The notes under the pieces were generated by a model. It was not told the DNA's origin and searched no databases. It saw only the letters and a program-made list of their open reading frames with translations. Shown piece by piece: positions 26,103 to 35,083 of a stretch of 64,000 bases of DNA (its first letter is position 1; the number at the start of each line of letters is the position of its first letter). The position numbers and the translations under genes were made by a program. The DNA comes from Candidatus Binatia bacterium (lineage in GTDB: Bacteria > Desulfobacterota > Binatia > HRBIN30), in assembly GCA_023150935.1 (NCBI GenBank), contig JAKLJW010000018.1, forward strand, positions 33,638-97,637, in the 5' to 3' direction.

Positions 26103-26768
26103 TCAGCGGGTGGGCTGTGCGTCACGAAACACGAACCGGGAGACCATGTCGGACACCGCTGCCACCGCGGCGTCGAGGTCCGCGCCGGCTGACCCGAGCA
26201 CGAGACGCGACGCGGTCCACTCGACGGCGGTGTAGGTAACGAATGCCGCCGTCTCGATGTCGTCGATGCGCAGCCGTCCCTTGGCGCGCAACGCCGCAAA
26301 CAGTGCCGTCAGTGCCGAGCGCACGCGCTGCTCGCTACGTTCCACGGCCTTGCGGAATTCCGGGTCCTTGAAGTAGCGCTCCCACAGAATGCGCTGCATG
26401 CCCGGATTGAAGGTCCGCGTATGGAACAGCGCGTCGATCAGCGATCGCACACTGGCGAGCGGGTCGGCGTCGCGCCACAACGCGGGGTCGAGCCGCTGAA
26501 TGGTGTGGTCGACGATTTCGGCGGTTGTGGACTGCAGGACCTCGAGCAGGATGGCGCGTTTGTCCGGGAAATATCCGTAGAGGGTTCCGACGGCGACCCC
26601 TGCCTGGCGGGCAATCGCCACCGTCGTGGTGCGGTCATACCCCTGGGCCTCGAAACAGCGCACGGCACTGGCGAGAATTTGTTGTCGGGTCCGCCGGCTC
26701 CGCTCCTGCTGCGGGGTCCGCAGGCCGCGGCGCACGTTGCGCTTGGTCGTGGCTCGCACCCGGCGCAT
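26103..26768 (-). CDS. TetR/AcrR-family transcriptional regulator
   Basis: Repressor-type regulator of 221 residues. The N-terminal helix-turn-helix is clear: RSRRTRQQILASAVRCFEAQGYDRTTTVAIARQAGVAVGTLYGYFPDKRAI (quoted in part; residues about 23-72). The C-terminal ligand domain is divergent, so no effector is predictable. It is divergently arranged to the diiron-protein gene with a 174-base shared region containing two perfect palindromes, which makes that gene its most likely target. Confidence 0.9.
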   Translation of the reverse strand: MRRVRATTKRNVRRGLRTPQQERSRRTRQQILASAVRCFEAQGYDRTTTVAIARQAGVAVGTLYGYFPDKRAILLEVLQSTTAEIVDHTIQRLDPALWRDADPLASVRSLIDALFHTRTFNPGMQRILWERYFKDPEFRKAVERSEQRVRSALTALFAALRAKGRLRIDDIETAAFVTYTAVEWTASRLVLGSAGADLDAAVAAVSDMVSRFVFRDAQPTR

Positions 26769-26813
26769 CCTAGCACCCCGAGACGACGGGGCACAGAAAG
26801 CGGGTGATCCATA

Positions 26814-26827
26814 TCAGTGAAAACTGA
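26814..26827. promoter_or_regulatory. Palindrome TCAGT-GAAA-ACTGA in TetR leader
   Basis: Five-base arms around a four-base centre, 46 bases upstream of the TetR start codon and in the divergent promoter region. Candidate autoregulatory operator. Confidence 0.4.
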
Positions 26828-26836
26828 ACCTAACGT

Positions 26837-26850
26837 CATATTCGGATATG
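26837..26850. promoter_or_regulatory. Palindrome CATAT-TCGG-ATATG, candidate TetR operator
   Basis: Perfect dyad lying two bases upstream of a candidate -35 element of the diiron-protein gene, an ideal place for repressor binding. Confidence 0.5.
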
Positions 26851-26852
26851 CC

Positions 26853-26881
26853 TTGACTCAGTTTGATCGTGCCGGTACGGT
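26853..26881 (+). promoter_or_regulatory. Candidate sigma70 promoter for the diiron-protein gene
   Basis: TTGACT at 26853-26858 and TACGGT at 26876-26881 with a 17-base spacer, 62 bases upstream of the ATG. The -35 match is good; the -10 match is weak. Confidence 0.45.
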
Positions 26882-26942
26882 CGGGTCGGCTAGCAGTTGG
26901 CATGTTCCGGGGTTGTCCCCGGCTAGAAAAGGAGACGGACCC

Positions 26943-27962
26943 ATGGCCAGCGCCCCCGTGATCCCATCGGCACCGCGAACGGATGCCGAGTTGGAAACCA
27001 TTCTCACCTCCTTCGATACGAACTACACGTGGAAATACGGGACCGTGAAAGACGGCCTGCGTGACCTCTACGAGAAGGCCAAGCGGGAGCAGTGGAACGG
27101 CACCACGCAGCTCGCGTGGAACACGCACGTCGACCCCGAAAGCGAGATCATCCCGCAGGCCTTCAACCCGCTCGACGACTACGGTCCGTACAAGCAGCTC
27201 AGCATCAAGCAGCGCAAGCACATGCGGCACGCGACGCTGTCCTGGCAGTTGTCGCAGTTCCTGCACGGCGAGCAGGGCGCACTGATCGTCGCCTCTCAGT
27301 TGGTCGGGGCGGTGCCGTGGATCGACGCCAAGTACTATGCCTCCACGCAGACCATGGACGAGGCGCGCCATGTCGAGGTGTTCGCGCGCTACGTGCAGTC
27401 CAAGCTGGAATGGGAGTGGCCGATCAACGTCAACCTGAAGAAGCTGCTCGACTCCATAATCTGCGACCAGCGTTGGGACATGAAGTACCTCGGCATGCAG
27501 ATCCTGGTCGAGGGGCTGGCGATGGCCGCTTTTTCCAGCATGTATCAGATGGCCCGCGAGCCGCTGGTCAAGGACCTGTTGCACTACGTCATGAAGGACG
27601 AATCGCGCCACGTGGCTTTCGGAGTACTGTCGCTGCGGGACTTCTACACCGACATGCCCGAGAACGAACGGCGGGTGCGCGAGGAGTTCGTCATCGAGGG
27701 CTGTACGCTTATGCGCGACCGCCTGCTCGCGTTAGAGGTTTCCCGCTACATGGGGTTCAACGTCGACGAGGTGCGCCAGCTAGTGCTCGCGTCGCCGGTG
27801 ATGAAGATGTTTCGGCAGGCGCTGTTTTCGCGCATTGTTCCGAACATCAAGAAGCTCGGGCTGCTGACCCCCCGCGTGCGCTCGGCGTTCGAAGAGCTCG
27901 AGATCATTCATTTCGAGACCCACGATCCGGAAGCGGCCGACCGGGAGTTGGGCCTGGGGTAG
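26943..27962 (+). CDS. Ferritin-like non-heme diiron protein
   Basis: Four-helix-bundle diiron protein of 339 residues related in fold to ribonucleotide reductase R2-type and N-oxygenase/desaturase-type enzymes. The full ligand set is visible: Glu110 (FLHGEQG), Glu140 and His143 (DEARH), Glu190 (LVEGL), Glu220 and His223 (DESRH). An oxidative role on a small or lipid substrate is likely; the reaction is unknown. The ATG at 26943 has AAGGAGA upstream and discards a longer spurious N-terminus. The divergent TetR gene and palindromes suggest inducible control. Confidence 0.85.
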   Translation: MASAPVIPSAPRTDAELETILTSFDTNYTWKYGTVKDGLRDLYEKAKREQWNGTTQLAWNTHVDPESEIIPQAFNPLDDYGPYKQLSIKQRKHMRHATLSWQLSQFLHGEQGALIVASQLVGAVPWIDAKYYASTQTMDEARHVEVFARYVQSKLEWEWPINVNLKKLLDSIICDQRWDMKYLGMQILVEGLAMAAFSSMYQMAREPLVKDLLHYVMKDESRHVAFGVLSLRDFYTDMPENERRVREEFVIEGCTLMRDRLLALEVSRYMGFNVDEVRQLVLASPVMKMFRQALFSRIVPNIKKLGLLTPRVRSAFEELEIIHFETHDPEAADRELGLG

Positions 27963-28113
27963 GGCGCGCCGCCGCGCCTTGCCCCCGAAGCCGCGGCATC
28001 TCCTTTCCACGGCCGTCCGAACGCGGGCGGCTGGCGGTGCGGAAACCCATTTGGCGTCCGTCGTGGATGTAAGCTACATTCGGACACCAATTGCAGTTTC
28101 CAAGGAGTTCCGT

Positions 28114-29997
28114 ATGGCTACCGCGAAATCGTCCCGGCCGGCATCGATCGGTCTTGCTGCCGCCCCCGAAGGGGAGGCGGGCGGCGCCAGGACCGCCGCG
28201 CCGCACCCACTGGCCGGCACCACCATGAGCAACGCCGACATCCTCGTTCAGGTGCTCGCCGACGAAGGTGTCGATACGGTGTTCGGGTACAGTGGCGGGG
28301 CCATCCTGCCGACTTACGATGCCATCTTTCGTTATAACGATGGTCACCCCGGAGCGGAGATCAGGCTGATTGTCCCTGCCACCGAACAGGGCGCCGGATT
28401 CATGGCCGCCGGCTTTGCGCGGTCCAGTGGCCGCGTCGGCGTCGCGGTGGTGACCTCCGGGCCCGGCGCCACCAACACGCTCACCCCGATTCGCGACTGC
28501 CAGGCCGATTCCGTGCCGATGGTCCTGATCACCGGCCAGGTGCCGCGCGCCGCCATGGGCAGCGACGCTTTCCAGGAAGCGCCCGTGTTCAACATCATGG
28601 CCGCCTGCGCCAAACATGTCTTCCTCGTCACCGACGAAACCAAGGTCGAAGCGGTGATGCGCAGCGCCTTCGACATCGCGCGCAGCGGACGCCCCGGTCC
28701 GGTCGTGGTCGACCTGCCGCGTGACGTCCAGCTACTCCGGCACGTGTTCAAGGGCTCCGGCTTGCTGCGTATGCGCGGCTACGAAGAGCGTCTGCACGAA
28801 TTGAAGAACGCAACGCTGTCGCCGGCCGACGCGGAGGCCTTTTATGCCCTGCTGGCACGGTCCGAGCGCCCGCTGATCTACGCCGGCGGCGGAGTCATTA
28901 ACGGCGACAGCGCGCCACTCCTGCGCGCTTTTGCGGAGCGCTTTCGGATCCCCGTGGTAACCACCCTGCTCGGTATCGGCGGCATCGACACCACAAACGA
29001 GCTGTGCCTGCACATGCTCGGCATGCACGGTACGGCGTACGCGAACTATGCCGTCGAGGACTGCGACTTCCTGTTCGCCGTCGGCGCCCGCTTCGACGAC
29101 CGCGTCGCCGGCAAGGTCAAGGAATTCGCGCCGAACGCAAGGATCGCCCACCTCGACATCGACGCATCGGAAATCGGTAAGGTCAAACGCGTCGATTGGG
29201 CCCACGTTGCCGACGCCCGCCGCGGACTGGAGCAACTGATCGAAGCCGGCGCCGGCTTCGAAAAGGACTTCAGCCGCTGGCTCAAACACGTTCGCGCCCT
29301 GAAGCAGAACCACCCGCTCAACTGGGACCGCGAGTCGCGCCTTATCCAGGCCGAGTACGTGCTCTCCACCTTGAACGAGATCACCCGGGGCGAAGCCATC
29401 GTCAGCACGGGTGTCGGTCAGCACCAGATGTTCGCCGCCCAGTACCTCGACTTCGTTCACCCGCGCACCTGGTTAACCTCGGGCAGCATGGGGACGATGG
29501 GGTTCGGACTCCCGGCAGCCATCGGCGCCCAGCTTGCCAACCCCGACAAGCTCGTCATCGACGTCGACGGCGACGGCAGCATCCGCATGAACCTGGGCGA
29601 ACTGGAAACCCTCACGACGTACGACATCCCAGTGAAGGTGCTCCTCCTCAACAACCTCGGCGACGGCATGGTCCGGCAGTGGCAGGATCTCTTTTACGCC
29701 AACCGCTATGCCGGGTCGGACAAGACTCTGCACAAGAAGGATTTCGTCAAAGCCTGCGAGGCAGACGGCTTCACCTTCTCGCGCCGGGTGACCCGGATCG
29801 AAGACGTGCGCGATGCCCTAGAGGCGTTCGTGAACCACAAGGGCCCGGCCTTCATCGAGGTCATGACGGACCAATCAGCGCACGTCTATCCCATGGTCGG
29901 TCCGGGAATGGGATACAAGGACATGATCACCGGCAGGCACATCGCGGCCCGCACGCAGGGTCCGGAAACGGCGGAGGAACCGGAAGCGTATTTCTGA
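28114..29997 (+). CDS. ilvB: Acetolactate synthase large-subunit type (TPP-dependent)
   Basis: TPP enzyme condensing pyruvate (or pyruvate and 2-oxobutyrate), first step of branched-chain amino acid synthesis. The 627-residue protein has the three TPP-enzyme domains: YSGGAILP and catalytic Glu in PATEQGAGFMAAGFAR in the first, the FAD-binding-type middle domain, and the TPP motif DGDGSIRMNLGELET to NN in the last. The N-terminal 37 residues are an unstructured extension. AAGGAG precedes the ATG at 28114. No regulatory small-subunit (ilvN) or ilvC gene follows, so a catabolic or otherwise separate role cannot be excluded. Confidence 0.9.
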   Translation: MATAKSSRPASIGLAAAPEGEAGGARTAAPHPLAGTTMSNADILVQVLADEGVDTVFGYSGGAILPTYDAIFRYNDGHPGAEIRLIVPATEQGAGFMAAGFARSSGRVGVAVVTSGPGATNTLTPIRDCQADSVPMVLITGQVPRAAMGSDAFQEAPVFNIMAACAKHVFLVTDETKVEAVMRSAFDIARSGRPGPVVVDLPRDVQLLRHVFKGSGLLRMRGYEERLHELKNATLSPADAEAFYALLARSERPLIYAGGGVINGDSAPLLRAFAERFRIPVVTTLLGIGGIDTTNELCLHMLGMHGTAYANYAVEDCDFLFAVGARFDDRVAGKVKEFAPNARIAHLDIDASEIGKVKRVDWAHVADARRGLEQLIEAGAGFEKDFSRWLKHVRALKQNHPLNWDRESRLIQAEYVLSTLNEITRGEAIVSTGVGQHQMFAAQYLDFVHPRTWLTSGSMGTMGFGLPAAIGAQLANPDKLVIDVDGDGSIRMNLGELETLTTYDIPVKVLLLNNLGDGMVRQWQDLFYANRYAGSDKTLHKKDFVKACEADGFTFSRRVTRIEDVRDALEAFVNHKGPAFIEVMTDQSAHVYPMVGPGMGYKDMITGRHIAARTQGPETAEEPEAYF

Positions 29998-30043
29998 TGG
30001 CGGTAAGCTGGGGGGAGTCGGCGAGTCGAAAGGTCGAGAAGCC

Positions 30044-30094
30044 GGGGAGTCGGGGAGCCGAAGGAATTACACTCCTTCGACCCCTCGACTCCCC
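30044..30094. terminator. Bidirectional stem-loop between convergent genes
   Basis: Imperfect 22-base stem (30044-30065 with 30073-30094, about 19 pairs) around a seven-base ATTACAC loop, in the 103-base gap where ilvB and the acyl-CoA dehydrogenase converge. No U-run follows on either strand, so intrinsic termination is uncertain. Confidence 0.5.
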
Positions 30095-30100
30095 GACGAC

Positions 30101-32017
30101 TCACGAAGCCGCGGCAGCCGGAGGGGCGTCGGCCGCGCCCGCGCGTTCGCTGAACTTCACGGCCCGGTACTTCTCCGTGGGCAGATTGAAGGTGATGCGT
30201 CCGCCTTCGAGCCATGTGTACTCGCCCTTGAGGAGACCGGCCGCCACTTTGTTCATCTTCGCGTCGTCGTTTGACCACAGTGCCTTGAACGACGCTTTCA
30301 CCTTGCGCTCGGACAGGCAGCAGAACAGATCGGCCAGCTCGATTGCCCTGGCGGCGTCCGGATGGTTGGTATCGAGCATGTGGCGGGCATTGGAACACGA
30401 CGCCGCCATGGCAAACAGTTCCATGACCACGTCGACGCAGCGAAACAGGAAGCCCTGCTTGCGCTCCATCTTGGCCTGATAGAGCGCCATGCCGTGGAAG
30501 CTCTCGCGCGCCAGCTTGCGCGCGCTGCGCTCGATGAATCGCATGTGCTTGGCGAGCCGCCCCCAGTCGCCGAACTTCGTCGGCGTCGCCAGGCCGCGGA
30601 GCCACAACTGCGGATACCACCTGGCATAGAACGCCGCGATCTTCGGCATCGCCGACAGCTTCGTTGCCGTGGTTGCCTTCGGATCGATCACCGCACCGGC
30701 GACCTGCAAGTGCTTATCGACCGCCTCGCGGGCCATGAACAAGTGCATGACTTCGCTGGAGCCCTCGAAGATGAGGTTGATGCGGCAGTCGCGCATCACC
30801 CGCTCGACGGGTAGCGGCGTCTCGCCGCGTTCCTTGAGGGACCGCTCGCTCTCGTACCCCCGTCCCCCGCGAATCTGCAGGGTGCGGTCCGCGATCTCCC
30901 AGGCCCGCACCGTGTTCCACTCCTTCGCCGCCGCCGCTTCGAGCCGGATGTCGTAACCCTTGCGATCGGCCATGGCGCCGGCAAGCTTGTTGATCGACTC
31001 CATCGCAAAGGCGGTGGCCGCCATCTCCGCAAGGTCGAGTGCCAGAGCCTCGTGCTTGCCGATGGGAACTCCCCACTGCACACGCTCGTTGCACCAGCCG
31101 CGCACGATTTCCAAGGACTGCGCCGCGATACCCGAGCAGGCAGCCGGCAACGTCAACCGCCCCGTGTTCAGCGTGATCAGCGCGATCTTCAGACCCTGCC
31201 CCTCGGCACCGATCAGGTCTTCCTTCGGTACCCGAACGTCCTTGAAGCTGACCACGCCGTTAGCCAGTGCCTTGAGGCCCATGAAACGGCAGCGGTGCTC
31301 GACCTTTACCCCGGGGTGATCGGTCTCGACGATGAAGGCGCTGATCTTCTTGGTCTTCGGGTCACGCGCCATGACCACGAGCAACTCGGCAAGGGTGCTG
31401 TTCGTGCACCACAGTTTCTCGCCGTTGATCACGTAGACGTCGCCATCGCGCTCGCAGGTCGTCGCGAGGCTGGCGGGATCGGACCCGACGTGAGGTTCGG
31501 TGAGGGCAAACGCCGAAATCGCCCCGTCGGCGCAGCGGGTCAGATACTTCTTTTTCTGCTCCGGCGTGCCGAACATCTTCAGCGGGCTCGGAATGCCGAT
31601 CGACTGATGTGCCGACAGCAGGGCGCAAATGTTGCCGTCGTAACAGCCCACCATCTTCATGACCTTGGTGTACTCGGTGACGCTGAAGCCAAGGCCGCCG
31701 TACTCGGTCGAGATCTTCATCCCGAAGGCCCGGAGCTTGCGCAGCCCTTCGATCACCGACTCGGGGTACTCGCCGGTCTGGTCGATCGCGACCGGGTCCA
31801 CCTCGGTTTTGAGGAAGTGCTCGAGTTTGTCGTAAAACTCCTTGAACTCCTTCCGCTCCACCTTCTCTTCCGGGAAGGGATGGATAACGTCGACGTCGAA
31901 GTTGCCGAGAAACAGCTCCCGAATGAAAGCCCGACCGGTCCACTCGGTTTCACGAGATTCCTCGGCAACCTTGCGGGACTCTTCCTCGCTCGTGTGATGT
32001 GCCTGTGTGGCGCTCAT
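30101..32017 (-). CDS. Acyl-CoA dehydrogenase, long VLCAD-like form
   Basis: FAD-dependent acyl-CoA dehydrogenase of 638 residues, longer than the 380-400 of short-chain enzymes. A charged 70-residue N-terminal part precedes the core. FAD/acyl-binding segments are FALTEPHVGSDPASL and YVINGEKLWCTNS, and the catalytic Glu is in LIFEGSSEVMHLF. The C-terminal 170 residues are an extra helical domain as in very-long-chain and ACAD9-like enzymes. GAAGGGGA precedes the ATG at 32015-32017. Substrate chain length is inferred only from the architecture. Confidence 0.88.
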   Translation of the reverse strand: MSATQAHHTSEEESRKVAEESRETEWTGRAFIRELFLGNFDVDVIHPFPEEKVERKEFKEFYDKLEHFLKTEVDPVAIDQTGEYPESVIEGLRKLRAFGMKISTEYGGLGFSVTEYTKVMKMVGCYDGNICALLSAHQSIGIPSPLKMFGTPEQKKKYLTRCADGAISAFALTEPHVGSDPASLATTCERDGDVYVINGEKLWCTNSTLAELLVVMARDPKTKKISAFIVETDHPGVKVEHRCRFMGLKALANGVVSFKDVRVPKEDLIGAEGQGLKIALITLNTGRLTLPAACSGIAAQSLEIVRGWCNERVQWGVPIGKHEALALDLAEMAATAFAMESINKLAGAMADRKGYDIRLEAAAAKEWNTVRAWEIADRTLQIRGGRGYESERSLKERGETPLPVERVMRDCRINLIFEGSSEVMHLFMAREAVDKHLQVAGAVIDPKATTATKLSAMPKIAAFYARWYPQLWLRGLATPTKFGDWGRLAKHMRFIERSARKLARESFHGMALYQAKMERKQGFLFRCVDVVMELFAMAASCSNARHMLDTNHPDAARAIELADLFCCLSERKVKASFKALWSNDDAKMNKVAAGLLKGEYTWLEGGRITFNLPTEKYRAVKFSERAGAADAPPAAAAS

Positions 32018-32407
32018 GATATTCCCCTTCCCTGTTGGTATCTGGCCCGGCTCCGCGGGCGCGCGGCCCGGCGGATATAAACCTCCGTCCACACCACCGC
32101 GAAACCCAAATAAAAGCAATCGTTAAGCCACCACCCGCCAACCCGCCGGATTGGGGTCACTCGCCCCTCTTACCAACTGCGCAACCCCGATCGAGCCGGC
32201 AACCGTTCTCACGAACGGGAACCGCGCCCGGCACACTTCCTACAACCGCCGCACCGTCGACCGCCCTTACGATACTGGGCTTCTCGGGTCAATGGCGGGG
32301 AGACCCGCGGGCGGTGAATCCTCGAGGACCCGAACGGCCGCAACAAACCGATCGATGCGGCCCAAGCCAAAAAGGGGCCCCCAGGCCCGCACGCCCCCCA
32401 GTCCCCC
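32018..32407. other. Intergenic region with G-tract repeat and tRNA-like stretch
   Basis: This 390-base gap holds the promoter side of the acyl-CoA dehydrogenase gene, a stretch near 32150-32200 whose minus strand resembles a tRNA D-arm but cannot be folded into a tRNA, and a C-rich repeat at 32371-32407. No convincing gene was seen. Confidence 0.5.
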
Positions 32408-32413
32408 TCAAGG
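32371..32413 (-). repeat. G-tract intergenic repeat, copy D
   Basis: Minus strand reads GAGGGGGACTGGGGGGCGTG then CGGGCCTGGGGGCCCC. It overlaps the stop codon of the small Pro/Gly-rich protein gene. Confidence 0.6.
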
Positions 32414-32779
32414 AATCCGCCTTACATCCCTGCCCACCGGCGGCGGTCCGGCCGCACCACCGGGGGGCGGGCCGAGCATACCGGGGCCGGGCGGCGGGCC
32501 CGCAGCGTTGGGTCCCGGTGGCCGTCCGGCGGCATTGACCGGCGGAGCCCCGGCCGGTCCGATGTAGATCGGCTCGCTCAGAACACGCCGGCAGAAGCGC
32601 GCCTCGTAAACCGACAGGCCGGTCAGACGCGCGACCTGAGCGTCCGTCGCCCCCTGCTGGTACAGGCCGAGGTAAGACGAGCAGTACTGAGCCTCGGCGC
32701 CCTCGACGCCGAGGACAACGGCGCCCGCTAGCGCGCCTACCGACAGCAGGCGGCGCACACACTTCGCGTTGACCGTCAT
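32408..32779 (-). CDS. Small secreted Gly/Pro-rich protein
   Basis: Exported protein of 123 residues with a signal peptide ending AEAQ at about residue 32. The middle (33-75) contains two Cys and a helix-turn-like segment GATDAQVARLTGLSVYEARFCRR. The C-terminal 45 residues are a low-complexity Gly/Pro/Ala tail. GGGAGG precedes the ATG at 32777-32779. No family is recognised; the tail suggests a surface or cell-wall-associated role, which is only a guess. Confidence 0.65.
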   Translation of the reverse strand: MTVNAKCVRRLLSVGALAGAVVLGVEGAEAQYCSSYLGLYQQGATDAQVARLTGLSVYEARFCRRVLSEPIYIGPAGAPPVNAAGRPPGPNAAGPPPGPGMLGPPPGGAAGPPPVGRDVRRIP

Positions 32780-32955
32780 GGGAACCTCCCACCTGTCCCC
32801 TACCATGCCGCTTGCCCGCCCGGTAGTCGGTTGTCGCGGTCGAACCCTTCCGCCCCCCGGCGGCTTGTGCGATATACCGAGTTCGGTGGAGGTGTGGAGA
32901 TGCGGGCGCCGTCCCGATCGACTTTGGAATCCGTAACCGCGCTGGCAGCGCCCCG

Positions 32956-33867
32956 ATGATCCCTCGCAAGCCCGCTCCTCTCAACCCGGGCGACGTCGTT
33001 GCCGTGGTCGCCCCGGCGGGCGCCGTCGACGACGAAGCGCTCGCCGCCGGAGTTGCCATGCTGGAGAGCGCCGGCCTGATCGTTCGCGTCGGCGCGGCCG
33101 CTCACAAACGCCATGGCTATCTGGCCGGCCCCGACGACCTGCGGGTGGCCGACTTACACGAGATGTTCCGCGATCCGGACGTTACGGCGATCTTTGCTGC
33201 CCGCGGCGGCTACGGCTCGGGGCGGCTGCTGCCCCGGCTCGACTTCGACCTGCTGCGCGAGTACCCGAAGATCTTTGTCGGCCACAGCGACACGACGTTC
33301 CTGTTAAACAGCCTCGTCCAACGCGCCGGCATGGTGACTTTCCACGGCCCGATGGTCGCGGGTTTTACCCGGCGTCCCGAGGCTGCCGAGTTGCTGCTGC
33401 GGCTGCTGAGCGGCGAGCGTGTCGGATGGCACGCCGCTGCCACAGAGGTCGTTCAACCCGGAGAAGCCGAAGGCGTCCTCGTCGGCGGTTGCCTGTCGAT
33501 TCTCGCTGCGTCGCTCGGCACACCCTATGCCCCGGTCACCCGCGGCGGACTGCTGTTTCTCGAAGACGTCAACGAGAAGCCGTATCGGATCGACCGGCTG
33601 CTCACGCAGTTGCGCCAGGCGGGCATGTTCGACCAGGTGGCCGGAGTTGTCTTCGGCGAAATGGTCGGGTGCGAGGCCAACCCCGGCGAGTCGGTCACCG
33701 TACGCGACGTGATCTACGACGCCTTTGCCGACGCCCCCTATCCGGTCGCCTTCGGATTGCCGAGCGGACACGGTCGGGGAACGCTCACCTTGCCGTTCGG
33801 CGTCCGCGCCCGCCTTGCCGGCGATCGCCTCATCCTCCTCGAAGCGCCGCTGTCCAGCCATGACTGA
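32956..33867 (+). CDS. ldcA: LD-carboxypeptidase (peptidase family S66)
   Basis: Serine carboxypeptidase that removes the terminal D-Ala from murein tetrapeptides during peptidoglycan recycling. The 303-residue protein has the full catalytic triad: Ser111 in GHSDTT, Glu203 in LFLEDVNEKPYRIDR and His272 in LPSGHG. Length matches the family. It is the first gene of a three-gene operon, overlapping the next by eight bases and ending in mpl, which supports a murein role over a microcin-resistance (MccF) role. Confidence 0.92.
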   Translation: MIPRKPAPLNPGDVVAVVAPAGAVDDEALAAGVAMLESAGLIVRVGAAAHKRHGYLAGPDDLRVADLHEMFRDPDVTAIFAARGGYGSGRLLPRLDFDLLREYPKIFVGHSDTTFLLNSLVQRAGMVTFHGPMVAGFTRRPEAAELLLRLLSGERVGWHAAATEVVQPGEAEGVLVGGCLSILAASLGTPYAPVTRGGLLFLEDVNEKPYRIDRLLTQLRQAGMFDQVAGVVFGEMVGCEANPGESVTVRDVIYDAFADAPYPVAFGLPSGHGRGTLTLPFGVRARLAGDRLILLEAPLSSHD

Positions 33868-35083
33868 GTTGGGCGTCGCCGCCGAACCGCGGTCCGGCTC
33901 GCCGGATCTTGCCGAAGTCGAACACGCGATGGACCGTGCCGTCGCGCAAGGCGTCTTTCCCGGTGCCGTCCTGTTGGTGCGAGACGCCCGGTGCGGCGTT
34001 TATCGGCGGGCCTTCGGCCATCGCAGCCTCGAACCGACGGTAACACCGATGCGCGAGGATACGATCTTCGACGTATCGTCGCTCACCAAGCCGTTTGCGA
34101 CGACTGCGGCGATCATGCTGCTTGTCCGCGCCGGCCGGTTGCGCCTCGACGATCGGGTCAGCCGCGTCTTTCACAACTTCGGCGTTTACGGCAAGACGCA
34201 CGTCACCGTACGCCACCTGTTGAGCCACTGCTCGGGCCTTCCGGCCTGGCGCCCGTTTTACGAAGAGCTGCGGGCACTCGAAAGCAGCGGCGGCCGGGTC
34301 AACCTGCTCGCGAGCCCCGGCGCCAAGACCTACGTCTACCACGCCATAGAGCGCAGCAAGCTCGACTACGAACCCGGCACCCGAGCCGTGTACAGCGACC
34401 TCGGCTTCATCCTGCTCGGAGCTCTGGTCGAGGATCTGTCCGGCGAACCGTTGGACCGTTTCTGCAAGCGGCGCATATTCCAGCCGCTTGGTTTGCGGTC
34501 GACGGCGTTCGTCGACCTCGCGGCGCTGCGCATCAGACGTCTCGAACCCGCCACCGAGATGATCGCACCGACCGAGCGTTGTCCATGGCGAAACAAGGTG
34601 CTCTGCGGCGAGGTGCACGACGACAACGCCTGGGCCATGGGCGGCATTTCCGGCCACGCGGGTCTGTTCAGCTCGGCCGGCGACCTTGACCGTCTCCTGT
34701 GCCATCTGGTCGAGTGCTACTCCACCAGCGGCGGTAGTATTCCGCAGGCGATCATGCGCGAGTTCTGGAGTCGCGACCGCACGGTTCCGGATTCGACCTG
34801 GTGTCTCGGTTGGGACTCGCCGTCGCCGGTCGATTCGAGCGCGGGGCGCCAGTTCTCGCCCCATTCGGTCGGCCACCTTGGTTTCACCGGCACGTCGGTG
34901 TGGCTCGATCTCGAGCAGCGGCGCCACGTCATCTTGCTTTCGAACCGCGTGCACCCGCGGCGAGACAACGATGCCATCCGCGCGTTTCGTCCGCGCATTC
35001 ACGATCTGATCGTTGCGGCGTTGCAGGGCAAGACGGAAGCGCGGGGGTCGCTTCGCCCGGCCGGCGTTGGGAGCGGTTCGTGA
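33860..35083 (+). CDS. Beta-lactamase-fold serine hydrolase (class C/AmpH-like)
   Basis: Serine hydrolase of 407 residues in the beta-lactamase/DD-peptidase superfamily. The nucleophile motif is SLTK (Ser74, Lys77), the second motif is YSD in RAVYSDLGF and the third is HLGFTG. The large LSHCSGLP segment is typical of class C-related hydrolases. No signal peptide is evident, so it is probably cytoplasmic. Position between ldcA and mpl points to muropeptide hydrolysis, for example as an amidase or peptidase, rather than antibiotic resistance; this is inference. Confidence 0.85.
   Translation: MTELGVAAEPRSGSPDLAEVEHAMDRAVAQGVFPGAVLLVRDARCGVYRRAFGHRSLEPTVTPMREDTIFDVSSLTKPFATTAAIMLLVRAGRLRLDDRVSRVFHNFGVYGKTHVTVRHLLSHCSGLPAWRPFYEELRALESSGGRVNLLASPGAKTYVYHAIERSKLDYEPGTRAVYSDLGFILLGALVEDLSGEPLDRFCKRRIFQPLGLRSTAFVDLAALRIRRLEPATEMIAPTERCPWRNKVLCGEVHDDNAWAMGGISGHAGLFSSAGDLDRLLCHLVECYSTSGGSIPQAIMREFWSRDRTVPDSTWCLGWDSPSPVDSSAGRQFSPHSVGHLGFTGTSVWLDLEQRRHVILLSNRVHPRRDNDAIRAFRPRIHDLIVAALQGKTEARGSLRPAGVGSGS

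Noticed and set aside
32140..32205. tRNA-like stretch on the minus strand with GCGCAGTTGGTAAGAG
   Set aside because: It resembles a D-arm, but no acceptor stem, anticodon stem or GTTC T-loop can be placed at the right distances.
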